11,528 bases of DNA from Candidatus Peregrinibacteria bacterium (GTDB taxonomy: Bacteria; Patescibacteriota; Gracilibacteria; UBA1369; PNNO01). The stretch covers positions 1 through 11,528 of the forward strand of contig JAUVDZ010000023.1 in the NCBI GenBank assembly GCA_030595015.1, in the 5' to 3' direction. The notes beneath the pieces were generated by a model. It saw nothing but the letters and a program-made list of their open reading frames with translations. It did no database searches and was not told where the DNA came from. Of the stretch, positions 1-6,323 are shown piece by piece (position 1 is the first letter of the stretch; each line of letters starts with the position of its first letter). Both the position numbers and the translations under genes were made by a program.

Positions 1-68
1 ACGACAACGAATGGGGATACAGCGAAAGAACAGTTGATATGGCTGCACTTATTGGAGGAAAGATGTAG
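1..68 (+). CDS. gapA: glyceraldehyde-3-phosphate dehydrogenase, C-terminal end (partial)
   Basis: Frame 3 reads DNEWGYSERTVDMAALIGGKM over 21 codons (written D3 to M, ending in TAG at 66-68). The NEWGYS-x-R-x-VD-x-A signature is the conserved C-terminal segment of type I GAPDH, and the two leading bases 'ac' fit the Tyr codon that normally precedes DNEWGY. The enzyme converts glyceraldehyde-3-phosphate to 1,3-bisphosphoglycerate in cytosolic glycolysis. Only the last residues are in the window, so catalytic Cys and NAD-binding fold cannot be checked. The stop lies 2 nt before the -35 box of the hrcA promoter. The symbol gapA versus gap is a naming choice. Confidence 0.85.
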   Translation, partial: DNEWGYSERTVDMAALIGGKM

Positions 69-70
69 CA

Positions 71-98
71 TTGACTCCACAAGTTAGCACTGTATAAT
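71..98 (+). promoter_or_regulatory. hrcA-grpE promoter (sigma70-type)
   Basis: The -35 TTGACT lies at 71-76 and the -10 TATAAT at 93-98, with a 16-bp spacer. The -10 box sits inside the CIRCE spacer, so repressor binding would directly block RNA polymerase. The predicted transcript starts near 105, giving a leader of about 22 nt before the hrcA ATG at 127. Confidence 0.85.
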
Positions 99-110
99 AT
101 CAAGTGCTAA
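84..110. promoter_or_regulatory. CIRCE operator upstream of hrcA
   Basis: The left arm TTAGCACTG (84-92) and right arm AAGTGCTAA (102-110) are separated by a 9-bp spacer that begins TATAAT. This matches the HrcA-binding CIRCE consensus (TTAGCACTC-N9-GAGTGCTAA) except for one non-pairing base at the inner end of each arm, leaving 8 bp pairs. It implies autoregulation of hrcA, possibly with slightly weaker binding than the perfect site at dnaK. Confidence 0.93.
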
Positions 111-126
111 TTCGTATCCGCAACCA

Positions 127-849
127 ATGGACAGAAAACAAGAAATCTTAAAAGCAATTGTTAAACATTTTGTTGAAACTGCAGAGCCGGTTGGCAGCAA
201 GACTGTTCTTGTTAGCTATCGTTTTAATGTTAGTCCTGCGACTATTCGTAATGACATGGCCAATCTTGAAAAAGACGGTCTGATTTATCAACCTTATACT
301 TCTGCCGGGCGAATCCCTACGGACGAAGGTTATCGGCTTTATGTTGATGAAATCGCAGATTATAAAACCGAGAAGAAGAAAGCTCTTTTAAAACTAAATG
401 TAATCCGGGAACAATATCAAAATGAAAAAGTAAAAGAGCAGGTTTATGATGCGGTAAATTTACTGGCCCGCGCAACCAACAATGTAACTTTTGCTACAAC
501 TCCTGACAATGATCGGACTTTTTACCTTGGCCTTTCAAATGCCTTAAAACAGCCGGAATTTGCAACTAACAATATTAATGCAAGCCAGGTGATTGAGGTT
601 CTTGAACGTGATGATTATTTCCGCCGCCTTTTAGAAAAATTAGAAACAGACGACACTATTAAAACTTATATAGGAAAAGAAAATATCCTTGAACAAATTC
701 AAAGTTGCTCGCTTATGGTCACAACTTATGAAAAAGATGGATTTAAAGGATACATCGGAATCCTCGGCCCGACTCGTATGAATTATCCTTTTAATAAAGC
801 GATCCTTGAAGAGGTGAAGTCTTTATTTGAAAAAAATAACAATCTATAA
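127..849 (+). CDS. hrcA: heat-inducible transcription repressor HrcA, short form
   Basis: HrcA is a DNA-binding repressor that holds chaperone operons off by binding CIRCE. Residues 1-75 form the classic winged-helix domain: the recognition segment SPATIRNDMANLEKDGLI (about 36-53) is followed by Y-x-P-x-TSAGR-x-PTD-x-GYR-x-YVD (54-74). The C-terminus has the family signature G-x-IGILGPTRM (about 208-218) in the GAF-like effector domain. At 240 aa the protein is about 100 aa shorter than typical HrcA (about 340 aa). The missing part is central, between the wing and the C-terminal signature, where the inserted dimerisation region normally lies. No in-frame ATG precedes 127 near the promoter, and no Shine-Dalgarno is visible. 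It ends 3 nt before grpE, so the two genes form an operon. Confidence 0.93.
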   Translation: MDRKQEILKAIVKHFVETAEPVGSKTVLVSYRFNVSPATIRNDMANLEKDGLIYQPYTSAGRIPTDEGYRLYVDEIADYKTEKKKALLKLNVIREQYQNEKVKEQVYDAVNLLARATNNVTFATTPDNDRTFYLGLSNALKQPEFATNNINASQVIEVLERDDYFRRLLEKLETDDTIKTYIGKENILEQIQSCSLMVTTYEKDGFKGYIGILGPTRMNYPFNKAILEEVKSLFEKNNNL

Positions 850-852
850 AAT

Positions 853-1338
853 ATGAATGATGAAGTAAATCCAGAAGCAAAACCAAAAAATCTCTCAAAA
901 ATCGAAGAATTAGAAGCAAAAATTGCTGAACTAACAGATGCAGCCCAACGTGCAATGGCTGAGCTCCAAAATTCAAAAAGACGAATGGAAGAAGAGAAAA
1001 ATACCTTTGCAAAATTCGCATGTGCAAACGTTTTCCTACAAATTCTACCTGTTTTTGATTCATTTGAACGTGCAAAACAAAGCAAACCTGAAGATCTCGC
1101 TAATAATGACTGGGCTCAGGGAATAGAATCAATTGTTAAACAATTTGAAGGAATTATGGAACAATTCAAAATCAAAAAAATGACTACAGTTGGCGAAAAA
1201 TTTGACCCAAACCTTCATGAAGCTATTGCAAACGGCAAGGGTGAAAAAGATGTCATCACTGAAGAATTTGAAGGCGGATACATGATGGAGGATCAGGCAA
1301 TCAAACCAGCCAAAGTTAAGGTTGGCGACGGGAGCTAA
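853..1338 (+). CDS. grpE: GrpE, nucleotide exchange factor of DnaK
   Basis: GrpE releases ADP from DnaK, letting the cytosolic chaperone cycle proceed. The 161-aa product has a charged N-terminus, a long coiled-coil-like helix (about residues 15-75, rich in E/K/A with A-x-x-QNSKRR-x-EEE), and the conserved C-terminal beta domain (about 115-161). That domain includes the diagnostic FDPNLHEAI and a terminal GY-x-x-x-DQAIKPAKVKV. This is a normal but lean length for the family. The start lies 3 nt after the hrcA stop and no ribosome-binding site is visible, suggesting translational coupling. Its 3' end overlaps a minus-strand gene by 23 nt. Confidence 0.95.
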   Translation: MNDEVNPEAKPKNLSKIEELEAKIAELTDAAQRAMAELQNSKRRMEEEKNTFAKFACANVFLQILPVFDSFERAKQSKPEDLANNDWAQGIESIVKQFEGIMEQFKIKKMTTVGEKFDPNLHEAIANGKGEKDVITEEFEGGYMMEDQAIKPAKVKVGDGS

Positions 1339-1684
1339 GTTTTTCACGTAAATCTATAATAGACTCCCATCCACAATCCAGTTTTTCATCCAGGATATTA
1401 TTCAAATCACGCAAAACAACCCGCACTTCTTCACCAGTTGCATGCCTCCCCTTTTCAAGCACTTTTCTAACTTTTCTTTGCTCTTCCGGAGTACAAAGTT
1501 TTAATGCAAGTCCCTTTTGAGAAATTTTATTTTCTTTACAATGTGTCTTGGATAAAACCGCGACCACCGAACCTGCAACAATTAATGCTATTGCTGCAAA
1601 AATCGCAAAGCGCTCATTAGATACACGTTTATTAATTGCATCAACAATGGGATTTTCCAAATTTTTTCTCTCCAATCTCACCAA
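1316..1684 (-). CDS. small single-pass membrane protein of unknown function
   Basis: I do not recognise this 122-aa protein. It has a basic N-terminus (R/K at 3, 6, 7, 19, 20), one clear hydrophobic segment at about 26-44 (FAIFAAIALIVAGSVVAVL), then a charged soluble part. That part holds three cysteines (about 49, 63 and 107) and a helical, Lys/Arg/Glu-rich tail. There is no ATG in the frame; the start is TTG at 1684 or GTG at 1681. The 3' end overlaps grpE convergently by 23 nt, with no obvious terminator between them. A sigma70-like promoter upstream (1718-1745) supports it as a real gene. It could be a membrane-anchored accessory protein; no function is claimed. Confidence 0.6.
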   Translation of the reverse strand: MVRLERKNLENPIVDAINKRVSNERFAIFAAIALIVAGSVVAVLSKTHCKENKISQKGLALKLCTPEEQRKVRKVLEKGRHATGEEVRVVLRDLNNILDEKLDCGWESIIDLREKLSSRRQP

Positions 1685-1717
1685 ATTATAATTTTTAAGA
1701 GTTAAAAGCCAGAGGCT

Positions 1718-1745
1718 ATTATAAGAATTTTTCAGATAAGCGCAA
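1718..1745 (-). promoter_or_regulatory. promoter for the minus-strand membrane protein gene
   Basis: On the minus strand a -35 TTGCGC (1745-1740) and a perfect -10 TATAAT (1723-1718) are 16 bp apart. The predicted start near 1711 gives a leader of about 27-30 nt to the TTG/GTG start. A second TATAAT (1690-1685) directly abuts the start codon but has no good -35. Confidence 0.6.
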
Positions 1746-1772
1746 CCTGCATTTTGTATGTGCGCACTTTAT

Positions 1773-2564
1773 TCATGAAAATCGCAATTTATATTGCCTG
1801 AATTTTTGATCAATTGTTGAATCGGATTGATGTTCGAGCTCGTGATAGTCTTTGCACAATGGTTGCAAGTCGTCGTGGCTGCGAAATTTTGCCCATGGTT
1901 TTTTATGATGGATTTCGGTTGCAGGCTTGTTGCAGCCGCTGATTGCACATTTTCCATTGGTTTTGACTAAGGCTTCACGTTTTTTTTGGGCTGGGATAGG
2001 CCTGGACTTTGACTCACGAACCTTGCGAGACTTCACTTCTTTCTCTTTCGGCACCATTGCAAGAAGTTTTTTCATAACATCATTAAAGGTTTCGCCTTTT
2101 TCTTTTAGTTTCCGCAATTCCAATTCAACCTCTGGTTCAACCTGAAAACTTAGGGTTTTAAAATCCCTCCCGGGAGGGATTTCCATTTTTGGAGCTTTTT
2201 GTTCACGGGCATATAATTCTAAAGCCGGCTTGCTCATTGTTTGAACCTTTTTAGCTAATTCGTTTTGATTTTCTTTTGTAGCCATTGTTGCGATCACTCT
2301 AATTTTATTAACTCCAACTTCCGGCAATATTTCTTTTAAAGCAGGCTTGTCCTCAATATGTTTTTGAATCTGAAAAACACATTCAACAGTTCGTCTATTA
2401 ATTCCTCCAACTTTTGCGGCATATTCGTAAATTGATTGAAATTTATGTTTTTTATGAAGTCCGCGTTTCGCAATTTCCGGAAGTAGGGCAACAAATTTTT
2501 TGGTCCATGCCCTGGCATTTTTTCCATATGATAATCCGAGATCCCATAGTTTTTTATCATCCAT
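1773..2564 (-). CDS. HNH endonuclease domain protein
   Basis: This 263-aa protein has three parts. Residues 1-125 are helical and unrecognised. Residues about 136-170 (KTLSFQVEPEVELELRKL, then a short turn and a second helix FNDVMKKLLAM) resemble a ribbon-helix-helix DNA-binding unit. Residues 204-245 form an HNH nuclease: C206-x4-C211, the metal/catalytic pair H219-H220, D231-D232-L and C237-K-D-Y240-H241-x3-H245. In most zinc-containing HNH domains C237 pairs with a second cysteine at the place of Y240, so one zinc ligand seems replaced. It starts with ATG, has no visible Shine-Dalgarno, and ends in TGA, the only TGA stop in the window. It lies opposite to the hrcA, grpE and dnaK genes. Similar orphan HNH proteins occur in CPR genomes, but the target is unknown; homing or defence roles are only possibilities. 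Confidence 0.8.
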   Translation of the reverse strand: MDDKKLWDLGLSYGKNARAWTKKFVALLPEIAKRGLHKKHKFQSIYEYAAKVGGINRRTVECVFQIQKHIEDKPALKEILPEVGVNKIRVIATMATKENQNELAKKVQTMSKPALELYAREQKAPKMEIPPGRDFKTLSFQVEPEVELELRKLKEKGETFNDVMKKLLAMVPKEKEVKSRKVRESKSRPIPAQKKREALVKTNGKCAISGCNKPATEIHHKKPWAKFRSHDDLQPLCKDYHELEHQSDSTIDQKFRQYKLRFS

Positions 2565-2876
2565 ATATATTGATTAAGGACCTAAAATGATATCAAAAAA
2601 CCTCAATCAAAACAAGACTAAGTGGCTTAAGTAAGCGACTATACAACATTTTGCAACAGCTGCGAACGAGTCTAAATCTAGCATCGCGCCCTCGTCCACA
2701 AAATAGCCCTCTCTGAAAAAAATATCGAAAAAATAAGACTTAAGCCATCGACCCAAATGCAAACCCATCTAACGCCAAACCAACCCTCAATCTCAATTCT
2801 TCCAATTTCAGTCAAGTTCAAATTCTCATGGTTTCGTGCTCTTTTTTCCGAAGTTTCGTTCAACATAAAAAAACCC

Positions 2877-2905
2877 TTGACCTCATCGAATTAGCACTCT
2901 ATAAT
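2877..2905 (+). promoter_or_regulatory. dnaK promoter (sigma70-type)
   Basis: The -35 TTGACC (2877-2882) and -10 TATAAT (2900-2905) are separated by an ideal 17 bp. The -10 occupies the CIRCE spacer. The predicted start near 2912 gives a leader of about 25 nt that is AT-rich and lacks a Shine-Dalgarno. Confidence 0.9.
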
Positions 2906-2917
2906 TTCGAGTGCTAA
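2891..2917. promoter_or_regulatory. CIRCE operator upstream of dnaK
   Basis: This is a perfect consensus: TTAGCACTC (2891-2899), a 9-bp spacer starting TATAAT, and GAGTGCTAA (2909-2917). It places dnaK under HrcA control separately from hrcA-grpE. The site also forms the start of the mRNA leader. Confidence 0.97.
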
Positions 2918-2936
2918 TAAATTAATCATACAAATC

Positions 2937-4886
2937 ATGTCAAAAATATTAGGAATCGACCTTGGAACTACTAACTGTTGTATGGCGATTATGGAAGGCG
3001 CAGAGCCAACAATTGTACCTAATGCTGAAGGTGGAAGAACTACGCCTTCAATGGTTGCAATCAAAGATGGAGAACGTCTTGTTGGTGTTGCTGCTAAACG
3101 TCAATCAGTTACAAACCCTGATGGTACTATTTTCTCATCTAAACGTTTTATCGGACATTTATTTGATGAATCTAAAAAGGACGTAGAAAGAATGCCATTT
3201 AAATGTGTAAAAGGTAAAAGTGGTGAAGTTGAAATCGTTTTGGAAGGAAAAAACAGAAGACCGGCTGAAATCTCAGCTATGATCCTACAAAAACTTAAAG
3301 CTGATGCAGAAAAATACACTGGCGAACCTATTACAAAAGCAGTAATTACTGTTCCGGCTTACTTTAACGATGCTCAACGTCAAGCTACAAAAGATGCAGG
3401 AAAAATTGCAGGACTTGAAGTTGAACGAATTATTAACGAGCCAACTGCTGCTGCATTAGCGTATGGGATGGATAAAAAAGGCGGAGAGAAAAAAATTGCA
3501 GTTTATGATTTAGGTGGAGGAACGTTTGATATTTCTATCCTTGAAATTGATGATGTAGATGGGGAAAAACAATTCGAAGTTTTATCGACAAATGGTAACA
3601 CTCAATTAGGTGGAGATGATTTTGATCAAAAAATTATCGAATGGCTTGTCGAAGAATTCAAAAAAGAACAGGGAGTTGACCTCTCTAAAGATAAAGTCGC
3701 ACTTCAACGTTTAAAAGACGGAGCTGAAAAAGCAAAAATCGAACTTTCATCTCAACATGAAACTGAAGTTAATATTCCATTTATCACTTCTGATGGAAGT
3801 GGCGCAAAACATTTAAACATCAAATTAAACCGTGCAAAATTAGAGGATTTAATTGCAGAATTAATCGAAGCAACTGCTGAACCATGCCGAAAAGCAATGG
3901 AAGACGCAAAAACTTACGCTTCAGACATTGATGAAGTAATTTTAGTTGGAGGTATGACAAGAATGCCTTCAGTTCAGGAAAAAGTTAAAGACATTTTCGG
4001 TAAAGAACCACATCAGGGGATCAATCCTGATGAAGTTGTTGCTCTCGGAGCTGCACTTCAGGGTGGAGTTTTACAGGGTGATGTAAAAGATATTCTCTTA
4101 CTAGACGTAACTCCTCTTACTCTTTCAATTGAAACTTTAGGAAGCGTTGCAACTCCGATGATCGAACGAAACACAACTATTCCAACAACAAAATCTCAGG
4201 TTTATTCAACTGCTGCAGATAATCAAACCTCTGTTGAAATTCATGTAATGCAGGGTGAACGTCCAATGGCAGCTGACAATAAGTCACTTGGTCGTTTTGT
4301 TTTGGATGGAATTCCACCATCACCAAGAGGAGTGCCTCAGATTGAAGTTGCATTTGATATTGATGCGAATGGAATCGTAAATGTTAAGGCAACTGACAAA
4401 GCAACTAATAAAGAGCAAGATATAACAATCTCAGGCAGCTCAAATATCAGTGATGAAGAAATCGAAAAAATGAAAAAAGAAGCTGAACAACACGCAGAAG
4501 AAGATAAAAAGAAGCAAGGAGCAATCCAAACACGAAACAATGCTGAATCATTAATAATGCAATCTGAAAAAACAATTAAAGAAGCCGGAGACAAGATCAC
4601 GGACGACGTGAAAAAGCCAATCGAAGAGAAAATCGCAGAACTTAAAAAGATTTTAGAAAACAAAGAAGCAGGTGAAGATGAAATCAAGCCAGCTTACGAT
4701 GCTTTATCAGAAGAAATTCAAAAAGTAGGAGCACAAATGTACCAAAATGCAGCACCAGCAGAAGGCGAAGCTCCTAAAGACGGTGAAGCTCCAAAAGAAG
4801 AAGATCCAGATGTAAAAGTTAAAGAAAACGTAAATGAAGAAGAACTTGTAGAAGGCGAGGTTGTAGAAGAAGATAAGAAGGAATAA
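2937..4886 (+). CDS. dnaK: chaperone protein DnaK (Hsp70)
   Basis: DnaK is the ATP-dependent Hsp70 chaperone that binds exposed hydrophobic segments of client proteins in the cytosol, working with DnaJ and GrpE. The 649-aa product is full length. The nucleotide-binding domain carries phosphate-1 GIDLGTTN (6-13) and phosphate-2 DLGGGTFD (191-198). The interdomain linker DILLLDV (385-391) leads into the substrate-binding beta domain, starting TPLTLSIET. The helical lid runs from about residue 500, and a disordered acidic tail rich in E, P and A ends in VEEDKKE. The start is the first ATG after the CIRCE/promoter, with no Shine-Dalgarno. It is monocistronic or ends before the next promoter at 4919; no strong terminator follows. 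dnaJ is not adjacent. Confidence 0.99.
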   Translation: MSKILGIDLGTTNCCMAIMEGAEPTIVPNAEGGRTTPSMVAIKDGERLVGVAAKRQSVTNPDGTIFSSKRFIGHLFDESKKDVERMPFKCVKGKSGEVEIVLEGKNRRPAEISAMILQKLKADAEKYTGEPITKAVITVPAYFNDAQRQATKDAGKIAGLEVERIINEPTAAALAYGMDKKGGEKKIAVYDLGGGTFDISILEIDDVDGEKQFEVLSTNGNTQLGGDDFDQKIIEWLVEEFKKEQGVDLSKDKVALQRLKDGAEKAKIELSSQHETEVNIPFITSDGSGAKHLNIKLNRAKLEDLIAELIEATAEPCRKAMEDAKTYASDIDEVILVGGMTRMPSVQEKVKDIFGKEPHQGINPDEVVALGAALQGGVLQGDVKDILLLDVTPLTLSIETLGSVATPMIERNTTIPTTKSQVYSTAADNQTSVEIHVMQGERPMAADNKSLGRFVLDGIPPSPRGVPQIEVAFDIDANGIVNVKATDKATNKEQDITISGSSNISDEEIEKMKKEAEQHAEEDKKKQGAIQTRNNAESLIMQSEKTIKEAGDKITDDVKKPIEEKIAELKKILENKEAGEDEIKPAYDALSEEIQKVGAQMYQNAAPAEGEAPKDGEAPKEEDPDVKVKENVNEEELVEGEVVEEDKKE

Positions 4887-4918
4887 AAACCAGGCTCCAG
4901 GCGCTCTCTCTCAAGTCC

Positions 4919-4947
4919 TTGACTAAACTCTAAAAACTATGTATAGT
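4919..4947 (+). promoter_or_regulatory. promoter for the CxxC paralogue pair
   Basis: The -35 TTGACT (4919-4924) and -10 TATAGT (4942-4947) have a 17-bp spacer. The predicted start near 4955 gives a leader of about 21 nt to the ATG at 4976. There is no CIRCE here, so the pair is not expected to belong to the HrcA regulon. Confidence 0.75.
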
Positions 4948-4972
4948 TGTATCTTTTATGTAACTACGTATA
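4935..4972. repeat. 11-bp direct repeats, candidate operator
   Basis: AACTATGTATA (4935-4945) and AACTACGTATA (4962-4972) differ at one base and start 27 bp apart. The first overlaps the -10 box and extends into a small dyad (AACTAT-GT-ATAGTT, 4935-4948). The second ends 3 nt before the start codon at 4976. The placement around the transcription start is what a repressor site would show, but no regulator is known and AT-rich repeats can arise by chance. Confidence 0.35.
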
Positions 4973-4975
4973 AAT

Positions 4976-5350
4976 ATGCTTAGAGCAATACCAACACCAA
5001 ACAAATTAGTACAACCATCTGATCCTTTGGTAAAATTTATTGCAGATGGAATAATTGAAAATGAGTCAGACCTTTCGCAAACAAAACTAATGAAACCTTT
5101 TGAAATACACTATTGTTTAGAAACTGAAATTTATTGGATTAAACTCTGTAGCCAATGCTTACAAGATGATGAACAAGGAGAAATTAGAAAATATTTTAAA
5201 TCAATAGGATTAGATCTTGGTGACCTATCTCATAAAACTCACAAAGTAACTCATACTTATTGCTCTTGTTGTTTTGACAAGATGCTGAAAATCGCAGACG
5301 AATGCGATACAACTCAAAAAATGACAAATGCTGTACTAAAACCTAAATAA
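4976..5350 (+). CDS. small double-CxxC (zinc-ribbon-like) protein, paralogue 1
   Basis: No named family is recognised. The 124-aa protein has two CxxC motifs, C58-S-Q-C61 and C96-S-C-C99, as expected for one zinc-binding knuckle pair. The segment WIKLCSQC ... THTYCSCCFDKML (54-104) recalls the short cysteine domain often found at the end of bacterial signalling proteins (C-x-x-C ... SHG-x-C-x-x-C); this is similarity by eye only. A conserved PFEIHY-x-x-ET-x-x-x-WI block (41-55) is shared with the next gene, so the two are tandem paralogues. There is no signal peptide or membrane segment, so it is probably cytosolic. It has its own promoter 3' of dnaK and starts at the first ATG of the leader; no Shine-Dalgarno is seen. 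Confidence 0.8.
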   Translation: MLRAIPTPNKLVQPSDPLVKFIADGIIENESDLSQTKLMKPFEIHYCLETEIYWIKLCSQCLQDDEQGEIRKYFKSIGLDLGDLSHKTHKVTHTYCSCCFDKMLKIADECDTTQKMTNAVLKPK

Positions 5351-5366
5351 TGTTACTATTATAAAG

Positions 5367-5825
5367 ATGCTTAAACAAGAACCACACATAATGCAAAGAG
5401 ATACTGATGAACTACCAATGGTAGTAGTAACTGGTGCAACAATCATTCCTGACACGGGAAATCCGGAAGAAGTGCAAACAGAACATTTAAAGCCTGAAGT
5501 TGCTAAATTTTTAAAAAATTTCAGTTTTTACTTAGTTATTTCAGATACAACCCAAATTCCTAAAACAGATTTACGGGATCCAATTGAAATTTATTACATT
5601 GAAGAAACCAATGACTTTTGGATTAGATGTTGTGCAAAATGTATTTCAAGGCAAAATAAACCAAAAGCAGCTGATCTTTTAGCACATCATGGAATAACCT
5701 TAGAAAACTTAACATTCTCAGATACAGAATGTTTAGGTTGTGTTTGCGAAATCCCGGAAGAAGAAAACGAAGCTGAAGAAATCCAAACAGAAACTGCCCA
5801 ATTAGCTACAGATGTTCAAAAATAA
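5367..5825 (+). CDS. small double-CxxC (zinc-ribbon-like) protein, paralogue 2
   Basis: The 152-aa protein aligns with the preceding gene over DPIEIYYIEET-x-x-FWIRCCAKC (71-92), then an amphipathic helix, a G-x-x-L-x-x-L step and C122-x-x-C125. Cysteines C88 and C127 are extra. It differs in having a longer N-terminus and an acidic C-terminal tail (EEENEAEEIQTE), and it lacks the TH-T-Y before the second CxxC. It lies 16 nt after paralogue 1 and probably shares its transcript. Another start is possible: a TATTAT at 5357-5362 would give a transcript starting near 5370 and a leader of about 20 nt to the second in-frame ATG at 5391 (M9). Function unknown. Confidence 0.75.
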   Translation: MLKQEPHIMQRDTDELPMVVVTGATIIPDTGNPEEVQTEHLKPEVAKFLKNFSFYLVISDTTQIPKTDLRDPIEIYYIEETNDFWIRCCAKCISRQNKPKAADLLAHHGITLENLTFSDTECLGCVCEIPEEENEAEEIQTETAQLATDVQK

Positions 5826-5846
5826 CATTTATGATAGAATGCACAC

Positions 5847-6323
5847 ATGCAACATTCTATTAAAGTCGGTCTTAGTTTTGGTCTCGCCTCAGGTGTAATA
5901 ACTACACTTGGTTTAATGGTCGGCCTCAACGCCGGAACCTCGAGCAAGATGGTTGTTTTAGGCGGAATTCTGACAATCGCAATTGCTGATTCAATGAGTG
6001 ACGCAATGGGAATTCACATGTCAGAAGAATCAGAAAATGTGCATACAGCAAAAGAAGTTTGGATCTCAACTTTCACTACTTTTATTGCCAAATTGATTAT
6101 TGCCCTCACTTTCGTTATACCGCTTTTACTTTTCGAACTTCAAACTGCAGTTTTAGTAAGCATTGCCTGGGGATTCACTCTAATTATTGTTTCAACTTAT
6201 TTTACAGCCAAAAAACAAAAATCAGGTGTTGTTGGGCCAATTCTAGAACATGTTGTTGTAGCTGCATTAGTTTTGGTTGCTACGAATTTTGTTGGGCAAG
6301 TGATTGCGCAGTCATTTGTATAG
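5847..6323 (+). CDS. VIT1/CCC1-like integral membrane protein (putative metal transporter)
   Basis: The 158-aa protein is almost wholly hydrophobic, with about five membrane segments (roughly 5-25, 34-52, 70-96, 100-120, 127-154). The first two contain G-x-x-SGVITTLGLMVGLNAG and GGILTIAIADSMSDAMGIHMSEESE, the pattern of the VIT/CCC1 family of Fe2+/Mn2+ transporters. In that family the glycine-rich first helix and the acidic residues after helix 2 line the ion path. It is shorter than plant/yeast VIT1 (about 250 aa) and lacks the cytoplasmic metal-binding insert. Such short members are usually annotated only as VIT-family or hypothetical proteins, so the substrate is inferred. It begins 21 nt after the preceding gene, with a TATGAT (5830-5835) too near the ATG for a normal leader, so co-transcription is likely. 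The 3' end overlaps a convergent gene by 44 nt. Confidence 0.75.
   Translation: MQHSIKVGLSFGLASGVITTLGLMVGLNAGTSSKMVVLGGILTIAIADSMSDAMGIHMSEESENVHTAKEVWISTFTTFIAKLIIALTFVIPLLLFELQTAVLVSIAWGFTLIIVSTYFTAKKQKSGVVGPILEHVVVAALVLVATNFVGQVIAQSFV

Larger units (their letters stand above)
2565..2936. other. intergenic region between HNH gene and dnaK
   Basis: These 372 bases separate two divergent genes. The right end holds the dnaK promoter and CIRCE (described separately). The left end must hold the promoter of the HNH gene; only weak candidates are visible on the minus strand (for example TTGATA followed by an AT-rich ATATAT about 20 bp on). The middle (about 2640-2870) is pyrimidine-rich. It contains the 10-bp inverted repeat TGGCTTAAGT (2623-2632) / ACTTAAGCCA (2738-2747), with 105 bp between the arms, but no convincing gene. 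Confidence 0.5.

Noticed and set aside
783..1347. Minus-strand frames across hrcA and grpE
   Set aside because: They lie opposite clearly conserved genes and have the Ser/Phe/Leu-rich make-up of antisense shadows.
2623..2747. 10-bp inverted repeat TGGCTTAAGT / ACTTAAGCCA with 105 bp between the arms
   Set aside because: The match is short and the arms are far apart; such a pair is expected by chance every few regions of this size. No gene or mobile element lies between the arms.
2678..2866. 62-codon minus-strand frame in the dnaK upstream region
   Set aside because: No recognised motif or promoter and unusual composition; it is more likely a chance frame in the pyrimidine-rich leader region.
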